Shown here in pieces: positions 1 through 7,621 of a DNA stretch of 17,980 nt. The DNA lies in the NCBI GenBank assembly GCA_964385695.1, contig CAYLQA010000056.1, forward strand, positions 1 to 17,980, written 5' to 3'. Origin of the DNA: CAYLQA01 sp964385695 (GTDB taxonomy: Bacteria > Desulfobacterota > Desulfobulbia > Desulfobulbales > Desulfurivibrionaceae). The translations under genes and the position numbers were made by a program. Positions within the stretch are counted from its first letter, which is position 1, and every line of letters starts with the position of its first letter. The notes under the pieces were generated by a model. That model was given only the letters and a program-made list of their open reading frames with translations, was not told the DNA's origin and ran no database searches.

Positions 1-1
1 A

Positions 2-97
2 CTGGATAAACATATTAAAAATGCCCTGGTTCACGACCAGTTGGAAGAGACCATCTACGACCCGGAAGTCTATCAAAAGGCGCGGGGTAATCTGTAA
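2..97 (+). CDS. 3' end of an unidentified protein (partial)
   Basis: Only the last 31 codons are inside the window. The frame is open from base 2 and ends at TAA 95-97. The tail reads as a polar, probably helical C-terminus containing the words DQLEETIYDP and VYQKARGNL. The stop codon shares its last A with the ATG of the histidine kinase gene (TAATG), the usual sign of translational coupling, so the product is probably made together with the kinase. It could be the sensor's partner, such as a substrate-binding protein or another regulator. The visible residues match no family I recognise, so no function is assigned. Confidence 0.6.
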   Translation: MDKHIKNALVHDQLEETIYDPEVYQKARGNL

Positions 98-2643
98 TGC
101 GCTGGTCTCTTGCCTCCAAGATATTCTGCTTTTTTCTCCCTCTCACCCTGGTGTCCCTTCTTTTTGGCTATATCGTTTTCAGGGGACTTGCAGCGATTGA
201 GTTCAACAACGTGCACACGATGCACCTCAAAGAGTTCCAGCTCCAGCTCAAAAATTTGGAAACCTGGCAGGCCCGCCTCAGCACACACCGCCACCCATTA
301 AACAAAAAGAGATTCCTCAGCGAGGTTGCAAAGACCAAAACATTGGCCGGTGACCTTGCAGGCCATCACGCCGATCTTCCCAGTAGCCTGAATCAACAGA
401 TGAGCAATTTCGCCACCCTTGCTGATAACTTCAGCAGAGCCTACAGTGAGCTTTTTGCTCGCTACCAAGTCGACAGAAGCAGCTTAGAAAAAATCTTCCC
501 CATCCTTGAGCAGCTCAAGAAAGAAGAGGCGCAACACGTCAACATACAAACGAAAAACCCCAGCAGGCAAATCTTTCACGAAAACCAGGCACACCTGATC
601 ACGGATCTGATGAGCGAGCTGCTTTTACTGCAAACCAGGACTTATCAACAACGAGATATCTCCGCCTTTGCCGGAGCTGAAAAGGAAGTCTCCCGCCTGC
701 TTTTAGAGATCAACAACCCGGAAGTTGCCTCCCTTGCCCGAAAGTTGATAACGATTCTGGAAGAAAATTATTTCAACTATCTGGCCATTGAAAACCGTGA
801 AAAATTTCTCAAAAAAACAGCCTCCTATTTCTTTTCCACCACCGACAACACAATCAAGACCCTGGCCGAGCGATTTAACACGAAAAAAACTATTACCATC
901 TGGGTCATTCTGGCTGTCATGGCCGCAGCCGTAGTGTTGAACCTGATCTTCTGGCTCCTCTCTTCCCGTTATTTCAAAAAGTTCATTTCAAGCCAACAAC
1001 AGGCCATTCATTCCATAAACCAAGGAAATTATGATTTTCAATTTGGCAACGTGCCGAATGATGAGATTGGCGATCTTTCGCGAACCATGTCGACCATGGC
1101 CGATAGACTCAAAGAGAGCCAGGAACAACTGGGTCGCTCTGAGAAAAAATACCGCAGACTGGTGGAGAACCTGGACGACGCCATATGGGAAACCGATGCG
1201 GAGAACCGCTTTACCTTTATCAGTGCGGCAGCGCAAAAAATTCTCGGCTATGAACCAGAAGAATTATTGGGCAAATCGCCAAAGGAGCTGATACATCCCG
1301 ACGAACCGGAACAGGTCAAGCAGGTTCTTGCTCGCTCCCTTGAGGAACATCTCCCATTTGAAAAAACTATTACCCACCAACATAAAAACGGCACAGCCGT
1401 TATCATCGAAGCCTATGCCCAGCCAACCTTCCAGGGTGAAAACTTCGCCGGCTTTCGCGGGATGGCCCGGAATGTAACAGAAAAAAAGCGACTTGAAGAG
1501 CAACTCCAACAATCACAAAAGATGGAATCCATTGGCCGATTGGCAGGCGGTGTGGCCCACGATTTCAACAACATCCTCTCAGCCATAAACGGCTATGCCG
1601 AGATGTGCCTGATGCAGGCCCCCAAAGATTTTTCCTTCCGTAAAGAGATCGAGACCATCTTGGAATCCGGCAGACGGGCCGCCAAACTCGTGCAGCAGCT
1701 TCTCACCTTCAGCCGCAAACAGGTGGTCAACCCGGAGCTTCTCGACATCAACCAGGAGCTGCAGGCTCTTTCGCAAATGCTTTCCCGTCTGGTGAGTGAA
1801 GATATCGAAATAAAAACCATTCCCGGCGAAAACCTCTGGCCCGTTTTTGCAGACCGCTCCCAATTGGAACAGGTGGTGATCAATCTGGCGGTCAACGCCA
1901 AAGACGCCATGAACGGCGGCGGCACCCTCACCATCGAAACCAAGAACATCACCTTTGATACGGGTTGCACCGGCGGAGGGCATACCATCCCGGCCGGCGA
2001 ATACATCTTGCTCTCTGTCTCAGACACCGGGCACGGCATGAACAAAGAGGTGAGCGAAAAGATATTCGAACCCTTCTTCACCACCAAAGAGCAGGGCAAA
2101 GGCACCGGCCTCGGGCTTGCCACGGTTTACGGAATCATCAAACAAAACAACGGGGAAATCATTGTCTACAGTGAGCCGGATAGGGGAACAACCTTCAAGA
2201 TATATCTACCCAGGACCCATGAGGAGAGCCCCTGGAAAACCGTCCTGCAACCACAGGAGATGGAGCATGCCCGCAGGGGGTCTGAAACCATCCTCCTGGT
2301 CGAAGACGACCAGTTGGTCCGGAGCATGTTGGTTGAGATTCTCTCTGACCTTGGCTATACGTTGCTCGAGGCTGAAAACGGCGAGGAGGCAATGCTTACC
2401 TCGCACCGCTACCACGGAAAAATCGATCTGCTCCTTACCGATGTGGTCATGCCGAAAATGGGTGGGCCCGAGCTTGCCAGAAAACTACGTAAGAGATTAC
2501 CGGACATCAAGGTTCTCTTCATGTCCGGCTACACCGAAGAAAGCGTTGCCCAGCAGGGTGGACTTGCCGAGGGCATGCTCTTTTTACAAAAACCCGTTAC
2601 CCCGCAGAGACTTTCCGCTGAGTTGAACAAAATGTTTAGTTGA
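97..2643 (+). CDS. Hybrid sensor histidine kinase (HAMP-PAS-HisKA-HATPase-REC)
   Basis: This 848-aa inner-membrane sensor kinase has a C-terminal receiver. TM1 is at about residues 8-30, followed by a mainly helical periplasmic region (31-265) with no recognised ligand fold, TM2 (about 266-290), HAMP (291-343) and PAS (about 350-462). The HisKA domain carries its phospho-acceptor H488 in GGVAHDFNNIL. The HATPase domain shows N-box N600, G1 DTGHGM (643-648), F-box FEPFFTTK and G2 GKGTGLGL (667-674). The REC domain (about 731-848) keeps the acidic cluster VEDD (735-738), phospho-acceptor D782, S810 and K832. All catalytic residues are present, so autophosphorylation and transfer to its own receiver are expected. 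The H-box type is that of PAS hybrid kinases common in Desulfobacterota. The ATG overlaps the stop of the preceding gene, indicating an operon. The downstream neighbour is convergent and encodes a REC-GGDEF protein that could receive the signal, an inference from proximity only. The stimulus is unknown. Confidence 0.95.
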   Translation: MRWSLASKIFCFFLPLTLVSLLFGYIVFRGLAAIEFNNVHTMHLKEFQLQLKNLETWQARLSTHRHPLNKKRFLSEVAKTKTLAGDLAGHHADLPSSLNQQMSNFATLADNFSRAYSELFARYQVDRSSLEKIFPILEQLKKEEAQHVNIQTKNPSRQIFHENQAHLITDLMSELLLLQTRTYQQRDISAFAGAEKEVSRLLLEINNPEVASLARKLITILEENYFNYLAIENREKFLKKTASYFFSTTDNTIKTLAERFNTKKTITIWVILAVMAAAVVLNLIFWLLSSRYFKKFISSQQQAIHSINQGNYDFQFGNVPNDEIGDLSRTMSTMADRLKESQEQLGRSEKKYRRLVENLDDAIWETDAENRFTFISAAAQKILGYEPEELLGKSPKELIHPDEPEQVKQVLARSLEEHLPFEKTITHQHKNGTAVIIEAYAQPTFQGENFAGFRGMARNVTEKKRLEEQLQQSQKMESIGRLAGGVAHDFNNILSAINGYAEMCLMQAPKDFSFRKEIETILESGRRAAKLVQQLLTFSRKQVVNPELLDINQELQALSQMLSRLVSEDIEIKTIPGENLWPVFADRSQLEQVVINLAVNAKDAMNGGGTLTIETKNITFDTGCTGGGHTIPAGEYILLSVSDTGHGMNKEVSEKIFEPFFTTKEQGKGTGLGLATVYGIIKQNNGEIIVYSEPDRGTTFKIYLPRTHEESPWKTVLQPQEMEHARRGSETILLVEDDQLVRSMLVEILSDLGYTLLEAENGEEAMLTSHRYHGKIDLLLTDVVMPKMGGPELARKLRKRLPDIKVLFMSGYTEESVAQQGGLAEGMLFLQKPVTPQRLSAELNKMFS

Positions 2644-2678
2644 ACGGAGCCTGTTTTGCGAAAAGATCGTGGACGAAA

Positions 2679-4115
2679 TCAGCTTAACACGTAGCGATTC
2701 TTGCCGCCCTGCTTGGCCTCATACATATTGTGGTCGGTGCGCTCGACAAGGGACTCCTTATCCTCATTGCCATCGTACTGGGCAATCCCGACACTCACGG
2801 TTTTATGCACCACCTCTCCTGGCTTTGGCAAAAATGACGCCGCCTCGAATGCCCTGCGGATGCGTTCGGCAACCACCACTGCGTTCTTGCCGTCTGTGTC
2901 CGGCAGGATAACGGTAAACTCCTCGCCGCCATAGCGGCATGGCACATCATTGGTTCGAACAGAGGCAGAAATAATCATACCCAGTTTAGCCAAAACCTTA
3001 TCTCCATCGGCATGACCATAGGTATCGTTGTGGTGCTTGAAGTTGTCAATGTCCATGAGCAGCATTGAAAGATTATGCCCATAGCGCCGTGCCCTTTCCA
3101 CCTCCAAGGCAAGTTGCTTATTGAAATAACGCTTGTTAAAGAGCTGGGTCAGTTCATCAATGATACTGAGTTCTTTATAGCGACGCTCACTCTCGGCCAA
3201 GGCCTTTTCCGCCTGTACCCTTTTGGTAATATCGGTGATATGCTCGACAATACCGATCAGATCGCCGGCCGGGCCTCGAAACGGGGTGGAGATGATGTGG
3301 TAATGCTTTGTTTCACCGGTGGATATTTTTTGCTCGATCTCATTCTCAACCCGATCCTCCCCTGCCTTGATACGGGTTAAGGGGCAATCCGGCGACTTAC
3401 ACAGACAGGAATGAAAGGCACCGTAACATTTGCCGTCCTGTGCCTCTTCAAGAGATATCCCGGCCATTTCAAGGAAAGATTCGTTACAACGCAACAGCTT
3501 ACTATTAACATCGACCAGCAGGATACCACCGGCAACGGTTTTAAAGATCTGGTTTACTTCTATGTAGGATTGCTCAGCCTCCATGGCTAAAAGGTTGGCC
3601 CGGGAAATAGCCTCTTCCAGCTGATCGTTGTAATCTTCAAGCTCTTCCTGCTGGCGGGCGAATGCAAGATCATCCTGCTCCTGCTTAAGGCATAAGCCGA
3701 TATTCTTTTTCACAACGGAAAGCCAGGTTTCCAAAACAGCCTTTTCAAGGGGCTTGGCCATGAAGTAGTTCACCCCGGCATCCACAGCAATGGCGATATC
3801 CTCGGGGCGGGTCATACCGGAGACCATCAGGATGGTGAGATATTTCCCCCTGCCTGATTCACGCAGTTTTCTGGTCAGCTCCACCCCGTCCATTTCGGGG
3901 AGCATCCAATCCATAAGAATGAGGTGGGGGAAAAAGGACTGATAGATGTCCCAGGCGGATTCGGCATCAGGGCAGGCCTGCACCTCGTAACCGTGCTCTT
4001 CAAGGATACGGCGCAGGATATCCTGAACCGGTGGCTCATCTTCGACGATGAGAGCTTTGCGCTTTTCTTCGAAGAGTTCAGGTTGGCCTGAATCCTCCGG
4101 AACAGGATCCCACAC
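2679..4115 (-). CDS. Response regulator with PAS and GGDEF domains (diguanylate cyclase)
   Basis: This 478-aa cytoplasmic protein is predicted to make c-di-GMP from two GTP when phosphorylated. An N-terminal REC domain (about 20-138) has phospho-acceptor D69 in LILMDWMLPEMDG and K121. A coiled-coil-like linker (145-185) leads to a PAS domain (about 190-298) and then the GGDEF domain (about 315-478). The active-site motif is GGEEF (396-400), a functional variant. An RxxD inhibitory site (R387-D390) lies five residues upstream, so feedback inhibition by c-di-GMP is likely. The PAS domain holds a cysteine cluster, C230, C237, C239 and C244, in a CxCx4CPL arrangement that could bind a metal or sense redox state; C210 is nearby. 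The start is GTG at 4115, chosen because AGGAG sits seven bases upstream; no in-frame ATG lies near. No EAL or HD-GYP domain is attached. The gene lies downstream of ddl on the same strand but is separated from it by a 196-bp repeat-bearing gap, so it is probably transcribed separately. Confidence 0.95.
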   Translation of the reverse strand: MWDPVPEDSGQPELFEEKRKALIVEDEPPVQDILRRILEEHGYEVQACPDAESAWDIYQSFFPHLILMDWMLPEMDGVELTRKLRESGRGKYLTILMVSGMTRPEDIAIAVDAGVNYFMAKPLEKAVLETWLSVVKKNIGLCLKQEQDDLAFARQQEELEDYNDQLEEAISRANLLAMEAEQSYIEVNQIFKTVAGGILLVDVNSKLLRCNESFLEMAGISLEEAQDGKCYGAFHSCLCKSPDCPLTRIKAGEDRVENEIEQKISTGETKHYHIISTPFRGPAGDLIGIVEHITDITKRVQAEKALAESERRYKELSIIDELTQLFNKRYFNKQLALEVERARRYGHNLSMLLMDIDNFKHHNDTYGHADGDKVLAKLGMIISASVRTNDVPCRYGGEEFTVILPDTDGKNAVVVAERIRRAFEAASFLPKPGEVVHKTVSVGIAQYDGNEDKESLVERTDHNMYEAKQGGKNRYVLS

Positions 4116-4154
4116 GGTTTTGCTCCTGACAGAAGTTGAAAATAATGCTCAATT

Positions 4155-4189
4155 GAAATTCCCTGCGGCTTCAAGCCGCAGGGAATTTC
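4155..4189. repeat. Perfect 35-bp palindrome
   Basis: Two 17-base arms flank a single central C (4172): arm 4155-4171 begins GAAATTCCCTGCGGCTT, and arm 4173-4189 is its exact reverse complement. No T-run follows on either strand, so it is a poor intrinsic terminator. It lies between the minus-strand genes ddl and the GGDEF regulator. The perfect symmetry together with the neighbouring hairpin at 4232-4252 suggests a dispersed intergenic repeat, a REP-like unit or the end of an IS200-type/miniature element. That origin is an inference; no transposase is nearby. Confidence 0.75.
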
Positions 4190-4231
4190 GGTATGTGAAG
4201 AAGTTAACGTTATAACATTCGCTCACTACCC

Positions 4232-4252
4232 CCCCGCTACAAAGCAGCGGGG
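4232..4252. repeat. GC-rich hairpin next to the palindrome
   Basis: CCCCGCT (4232-4238) pairs with AGCGGGG (4246-4252) around a seven-base loop. It sits in the same 196-bp gap as the perfect palindrome, with GAACA/TGTTC (about 4252-4256 and 4271-4275) as a third short inverted pair and the self-complementary words GTTAAC and GTTATAAC at about 4203-4215. The block from about 4155 to 4275 therefore reads as one symmetric, non-coding repeat module. There is no U-tract. Confidence 0.5.
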
Positions 4253-4311
4253 AACACATTTCGCTTTGCATGTTCAATTCAGTATAGCAAAAGGGCGGGT
4301 AGCGGAAAAAG

Positions 4312-5259
4312 TTATTTTCCGTCCTTACAATCCTCAAGAGCGAGTTCTATAAGGCGGTCAAGCAGGGCGCTGAACTCAAGACCGTACGCGGCAGCCGCCT
4401 GGGGGAGCAGACTGGTCGGGGTCATGCCGGGAATGGTGTTGGTCTCAAGGGCATAAATCTCGTCCCCTGCCACAATCATGTCCGTCCGGCTGTAGCCCTT
4501 GAGCTGCAAGGCCCTGTGCGCGATAAGCGCAATTTCTTGAGCTCGCACCGTCATATCGGCAGAAAGGTCGGCCGGGCAGATCTCTTTGGAAGCACCGGGC
4601 TCATACTTGGCCTGGTAATCAAAAAAGGTGAACTCCTCTCCGGGGATAATCTCCACCAGGGGCAGCGGGACAAGCTCCGTATTACCAAGCACCCCGCAGG
4701 TGATTTCCCGCCCGGAGACAAACTGCTCTACCATGACCTGATCATCGTATTTAAATGCGGCCTGAAGCCCCTCTTTGAGGCTCTCGCTGTCCTTGGCAAT
4801 GCTCATACCGAGACTGGAACCCTGGCGGATGGGTTTGATCACCACGGGCAGCTCAAGGCTTGCCAGCAACCGGGAAGGATCCTCGATATCCTTTGTTGTT
4901 GCCATCTCCCAGGGGGGCACAGAAATACCTGCCCCCTTATAAAGGATTTTGGCCAGATTCTTGTCCATGGCAAGGGCACTGCCCAAAATTCCTGCGCCTT
5001 GGTAAGGGATACCGAGCAGATCCAAAAATCCCTGCATGGAGCCATCTTCTCCCAAAGGACCGTGCAGGAGGATAAAGGCCACATCGATACTCTCGGCATC
5101 GGATGCAATCTTGGCCAGATCCGTGGCCGGATCGTAGCGTTTGATCTCATATTTTTGCGGATCCAGGGCTTTTTCCACGCCTGCGGCCCCGGCCAGTGAA
5201 ACATCGCGTTCACCGGATTTGCCTCCGGCGATCAATGCAACCCATAATTTTTCAGCCAT
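4312..5259 (-). CDS. ddl: D-alanine--D-alanine ligase
   Basis: This cytoplasmic ATP-grasp ligase joins two D-Ala to give the D-Ala-D-Ala dipeptide for peptidoglycan precursors. With the start chosen here the protein is 315 aa, normal for the family. The N-terminal motif is GGKSGERDVSLAGA. Then come HGPLGEDGSMQG, the MDK segment (SALAMDKNLAK), the ATP-grasp glycine loop (KPIRQGSSLGMS), EQFVSGREITCGVLG, the conserved KYEPGAS stretch, the Mg-binding LETNTIPGMT and the final SLLPQAAAAYG. The ATG at 5259 is preferred over an in-frame ATG at 5298 because GGGAAAG lies just upstream of it and homologues begin at about this point. The upstream ATG has no ribosome-binding site and would add 13 basic residues. 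The gene stands outside any mur/fts cluster here. It is divergent from the FAD oxidase, and the 120 bp between them must hold both promoters; a TATAAT word lies at 5318-5323 but has no convincing -35. Confidence 0.95.
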   Translation of the reverse strand: MAEKLWVALIAGGKSGERDVSLAGAAGVEKALDPQKYEIKRYDPATDLAKIASDAESIDVAFILLHGPLGEDGSMQGFLDLLGIPYQGAGILGSALAMDKNLAKILYKGAGISVPPWEMATTKDIEDPSRLLASLELPVVIKPIRQGSSLGMSIAKDSESLKEGLQAAFKYDDQVMVEQFVSGREITCGVLGNTELVPLPLVEIIPGEEFTFFDYQAKYEPGASKEICPADLSADMTVRAQEIALIAHRALQLKGYSRTDMIVAGDEIYALETNTIPGMTPTSLLPQAAAAYGLEFSALLDRLIELALEDCKDGK

Positions 5260-5379
5260 TTTTTTCTTTCCCGTGATTTTCGTATTGCGATATGGCATGC
5301 TCAGTATGTTAAGTATTTATAATAGGTTATTGCTTGATTTTGTAGGATTTTCCCTAATTTTCTCAATTCCGGACCAGCC

Positions 5380-6762
5380 ATGACCCTTTCGGCCGCTGCC
5401 ATAAAAAAACTTAAAAAAATAGTCGGCCCGGAGCATGTGCTCACCGCCCACGAGGAGCTGCTCTGCTATTCTTACGACGGCACAGGCCGGGAGCATCTGC
5501 CCCAGGCCGTGGTCTTTCCCGCCGGCAGCCAGGAGGTGAGCGAGGTGATGCAGCTGGCCAACGCCACACCTTTCAGTGTGGTGCCCCGTGGGGCAGGGAG
5601 CGGTATGACCGGTGGCGCCTTGGCCATTGCCGAAGGCCTAGTCCTGGTCATGAGCCGCATGAACCGCATCCTGGACATCGATGAAATCAATCAAACCGCC
5701 ACGGTGGAGCCGGGTGTGATCACCGGCCAACTGAGAGAGGCGGCAAAAAAACAAGGGCTCTTTTACCCGCCTGATCCGGCCAGTTACAAATTCTGCACCA
5801 TTGGCGGCAATGTGGCGGAATGCGCCGGCGGACCCAGCGCCGTGAAATACGGGGTGACCCGCGATTACGTCCTGGGCCTTGAGGCCGTGTTGCCGGATGG
5901 GCGTATTATCCATACCGGCGTACAGACGGCTAAGGGCGTGGTGGGCTATGATCTCACCCGCTTGCTCATCGGCTCAGAAGGGACCCTGGCCGTAATCACC
6001 AAGGTGATTGTCCGCCTCCTGCCACAACCCCAGGCCCGCTCCACCATGCAGGTTCTGTGCGACTCCATGGCTGGAGGCGCACAACTGGTGGCAAAAATCC
6101 TGGCAAAACATACCCCCTGCACCCTGGAATACATGGATTCCACCGCCCTTTCCATTGTGGCGGACCGCTTACCCACCGCCATGCCAAAGGCGACCAAGGC
6201 CCTGCTCCTCATCGAGCTGGACGGCACACCAGAGGCGGTAAACGAGGAGAGCCGGGAACTCAGCGATTTCCTTGAGCAGCAAGATGGGGTTCTCTCCGTA
6301 CAGCTTGCCGCCGATGAAGAAGAGGCCAAGGGACTTTGGGTCGCTCGCCGCACCCTCTCCCCTGCCTCCTTTGATCTCAAGCCGGACAAAATCGGTGAGG
6401 ATGTGGTGGTGCCAAGAGATAAAATTCCCGCCCTGGTCGCCTGCACGGAACAGCTCAAAACCAAGCACGATATAATCATCTTCACCTTTGGCCATGCCGG
6501 AGACGGCAACATCCATGTGAACACCATGGTGGATAAAAACGACCCGGCTGAGGAGGAACGAGCACAGGCTGCCAAAAAGGAACTCTTTGCCGAGGTCCTG
6601 CGCCTGGGCGGCACCCTCAGCGGCGAACACGGGGTGGGTATTACCAAGTCGGATTTCATCACCATGGAGATCGATGAACCAACCCTCAACCTCATGCGCC
6701 AGGTCAAACAGCTTTTTGACCCAAAAAACATCCTTAATCCGGGTAAGATTTTCCCTGCCTGA
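5380..6762 (+). CDS. FAD-linked oxidase, GlcD/D-lactate dehydrogenase type
   Basis: This 460-aa flavoprotein is predicted to oxidise a 2-hydroxy acid such as glycolate or D-lactate to the keto acid. The PCMH-type FAD domain (about 36-215) carries PRGAGSGMTGGA (69-80), YPPDPASYKFCTIGGNVAE (129-147), GPSAVKYGVT and LLIGSEGTLAVIT (195-207). The C-terminal FAD-oxidase domain carries FGHAGDGNIHVN (370-381), SGEHGVG (414-420) with E416/H417, and the typical ending FDPKNILNPGKIF. These residues are those expected of an active enzyme. In many relatives a GlcF-like iron-sulfur subunit or an LldEFG set lies next door; none is present here, so the electron acceptor is unknown and substrate choice between glycolate and D-lactate cannot be made. 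There is no signal peptide. The ATG start fits the family N-terminus; its ribosome-binding site is weak (CCGGA). The gene is transcribed divergently from ddl and converges on the small unknown gene at 6820. Confidence 0.92.
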   Translation: MTLSAAAIKKLKKIVGPEHVLTAHEELLCYSYDGTGREHLPQAVVFPAGSQEVSEVMQLANATPFSVVPRGAGSGMTGGALAIAEGLVLVMSRMNRILDIDEINQTATVEPGVITGQLREAAKKQGLFYPPDPASYKFCTIGGNVAECAGGPSAVKYGVTRDYVLGLEAVLPDGRIIHTGVQTAKGVVGYDLTRLLIGSEGTLAVITKVIVRLLPQPQARSTMQVLCDSMAGGAQLVAKILAKHTPCTLEYMDSTALSIVADRLPTAMPKATKALLLIELDGTPEAVNEESRELSDFLEQQDGVLSVQLAADEEEAKGLWVARRTLSPASFDLKPDKIGEDVVVPRDKIPALVACTEQLKTKHDIIIFTFGHAGDGNIHVNTMVDKNDPAEEERAQAAKKELFAEVLRLGGTLSGEHGVGITKSDFITMEIDEPTLNLMRQVKQLFDPKNILNPGKIFPA

Positions 6763-6819
6763 CAGGCGGTGACTGGAAAAGAATTTTACGCAGTGTGTCT
6801 GCTCGTGGCCAGAGAAGGC

Positions 6820-7059
6820 TCAGGGGCGAGAGGGTTCATAAAGGGTCAACTGCCAAAGATTTGAGCCGATATCATGCCGGATAATGTAAATGGCGCCGTC
6901 ATCACCCCTCAGCTTAAAATAGCGGTGATCCGGGGCCAGCCAGCGATCCAGGATTTCCACCACTTCAACCCGCCGCTCCTTGATCAGAAAATAGCGCGGG
7001 CTCTCCTCACCGCGATAGCCGGCATGACAGCCGACCGTTATGGAAAAGGGTAATTGCAT
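6820..7059 (-). CDS. Small conserved protein of unknown function (79 aa)
   Basis: The product is predicted to be a soluble 79-aa protein with an alternating beta-rich pattern. Visible features are the near N-terminal CHAGYRGEESPRYF, then VVEILDRWLAPDHRYFKLRG and a C-terminal DDGAIYIIRHD...WQLTLY. I recall similar short proteins in Desulfobacterota and other anaerobes, annotated only as hypothetical. The pattern looks like a small OB- or SH3-like beta barrel, but that is a guess. The ATG at 7059 is preferred; an in-frame TTG at 7113 would add 18 residues that look unlike the rest. Neither start has a good ribosome-binding site. The reading frame is likely real because the residue pattern is protein-like and no gene opposes it. 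It converges with the FAD oxidase, 57 bp away. Function unknown. Confidence 0.75.
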   Translation of the reverse strand: MQLPFSITVGCHAGYRGEESPRYFLIKERRVEVVEILDRWLAPDHRYFKLRGDDGAIYIIRHDIGSNLWQLTLYEPSRP

Positions 7060-7279
7060 GATTACGAAGCAAGACGTATTGGGAGGATGCCATCTATCCG
7101 CACCTGCCGGCAATGGCTTTGCTCATTGTTTACTTTTATCCGGCTTCCAGAAAAACCTGACACATGCATCACCTCTTCAGCCTAACAACAGCCGACATCA
7201 CAGGCAAACATTTTCAGCAAAAGGCAGCAAACAGCCCATTATCTTGTCAGGATTTCGCCCACAACGAACCAAAAAACGG

Positions 7280-7309
7280 TTGACAAAAAACACCTGCCTG
7301 CACTAAGTT
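7280..7309 (+). promoter_or_regulatory. Probable sigma-70 promoter of rpsU
   Basis: A consensus -35 TTGACA lies at 7280-7285. Eighteen bases further on is a weak -10, TAAGTT (7304-7309). The -35 is perfect and the position suits a leader of about 95 nt ahead of rpsU, but the -10 matches the consensus at only three positions, so the exact box is uncertain. Confidence 0.5.
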
Positions 7310-7337
7310 AGCCTTCTTTGACCATTGGAGGATTGGT

Positions 7338-7379
7338 GTGTCGGACTCTTTTTTTCATTTTCGACGCATAACTTGTTGA
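7338..7379 (+). other. Possible 13-codon leader ORF ahead of rpsU
   Basis: A perfect GGAGG (7327-7331) stands six bases before GTG 7338, which opens a frame of 13 codons (VSDSFFHFRRITC) ending at TGA 7377-7379. A second GTG at 7336 opens an 11-codon frame ending at TAA 7369-7371. This ribosome-binding site is stronger than that of rpsU itself, 34 bp further on. It may be a leader peptide or ribosome-standby site, or chance. Confidence 0.25.
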
Positions 7380-7412
7380 TATTAGGAACATTAAAAAGGA
7401 TGTGAAAACACC

Positions 7413-7607
7413 ATGATTGAAGTAGAAGTCCGAGGCGACATAGAACAGGCAATTCGGTTACTCAAGAAGAAACTGCAGCTCGACGGCATGAAAAAAGAAC
7501 TCAAACGCCGTGAGTATTACGAAAAGCCCAGCGCCAAGCGCCGTCGCAAGAAAGCTGAGTCTCAGCGCAAGCTTCGCAAACTCATGATGCGCCAGGACAG
7601 GGACTAA
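7413..7607 (+). CDS. rpsU: 30S ribosomal protein bS21
   Basis: This 64-aa, strongly basic protein of the small ribosomal subunit acts in translation initiation on the 30S platform. The N-terminal strand reads IEVEVRGDIEQAIRLLKKKL, followed by the family core KKELKRREYYEKPSAKRRRKK and a basic tail, matching bS21 in both length and motif order. The ATG has AAGGATG about 10 bases upstream. A TTGACA promoter lies about 130 bp upstream. The tyrosine recombinase gene begins only 14 bases after the stop, so the two are likely co-transcribed. The rpsU leader holds a short frame with a strong ribosome-binding site. Confidence 0.97.
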   Translation: MIEVEVRGDIEQAIRLLKKKLQLDGMKKELKRREYYEKPSAKRRRKKAESQRKLRKLMMRQDRD

Positions 7608-7621
7608 CCCTTTCTACCGGA

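Larger units (their letters stand above)
7060..7412. other. 353-bp intergenic region upstream of rpsU
   Basis: This stretch separates the divergent small unknown gene and rpsU. From about 7114 to 7279 I see no gene, repeat or strong hairpin. The right part holds a TTGACA box (7280-7285) and, downstream of it, a strong GGAGG (7327-7331) placed before a very short reading frame. It also holds the rpsU ribosome-binding site AAGGA (about 7396-7400). A plus-strand open frame across 7040-7306 has no ribosome-binding site and no protein-like composition. Confidence 0.5.

Noticed and set aside
4149..4337. 62-codon minus-strand frame across the palindromic gap
   Set aside because: It is made of the palindrome, the second hairpin and the end of ddl; the composition is not protein-like and there is no ribosome-binding site.
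5946..6731. Long (261-codon) frame antisense to the FAD oxidase
   Set aside because: Ser/Arg/Met-rich shadow of a GC-biased real gene; the plus-strand frame carries all oxidase motifs.
7040..7306. Plus-strand frame before rpsU
   Set aside because: No ribosome-binding site, low-complexity residue make-up, and it runs across the rpsU promoter.
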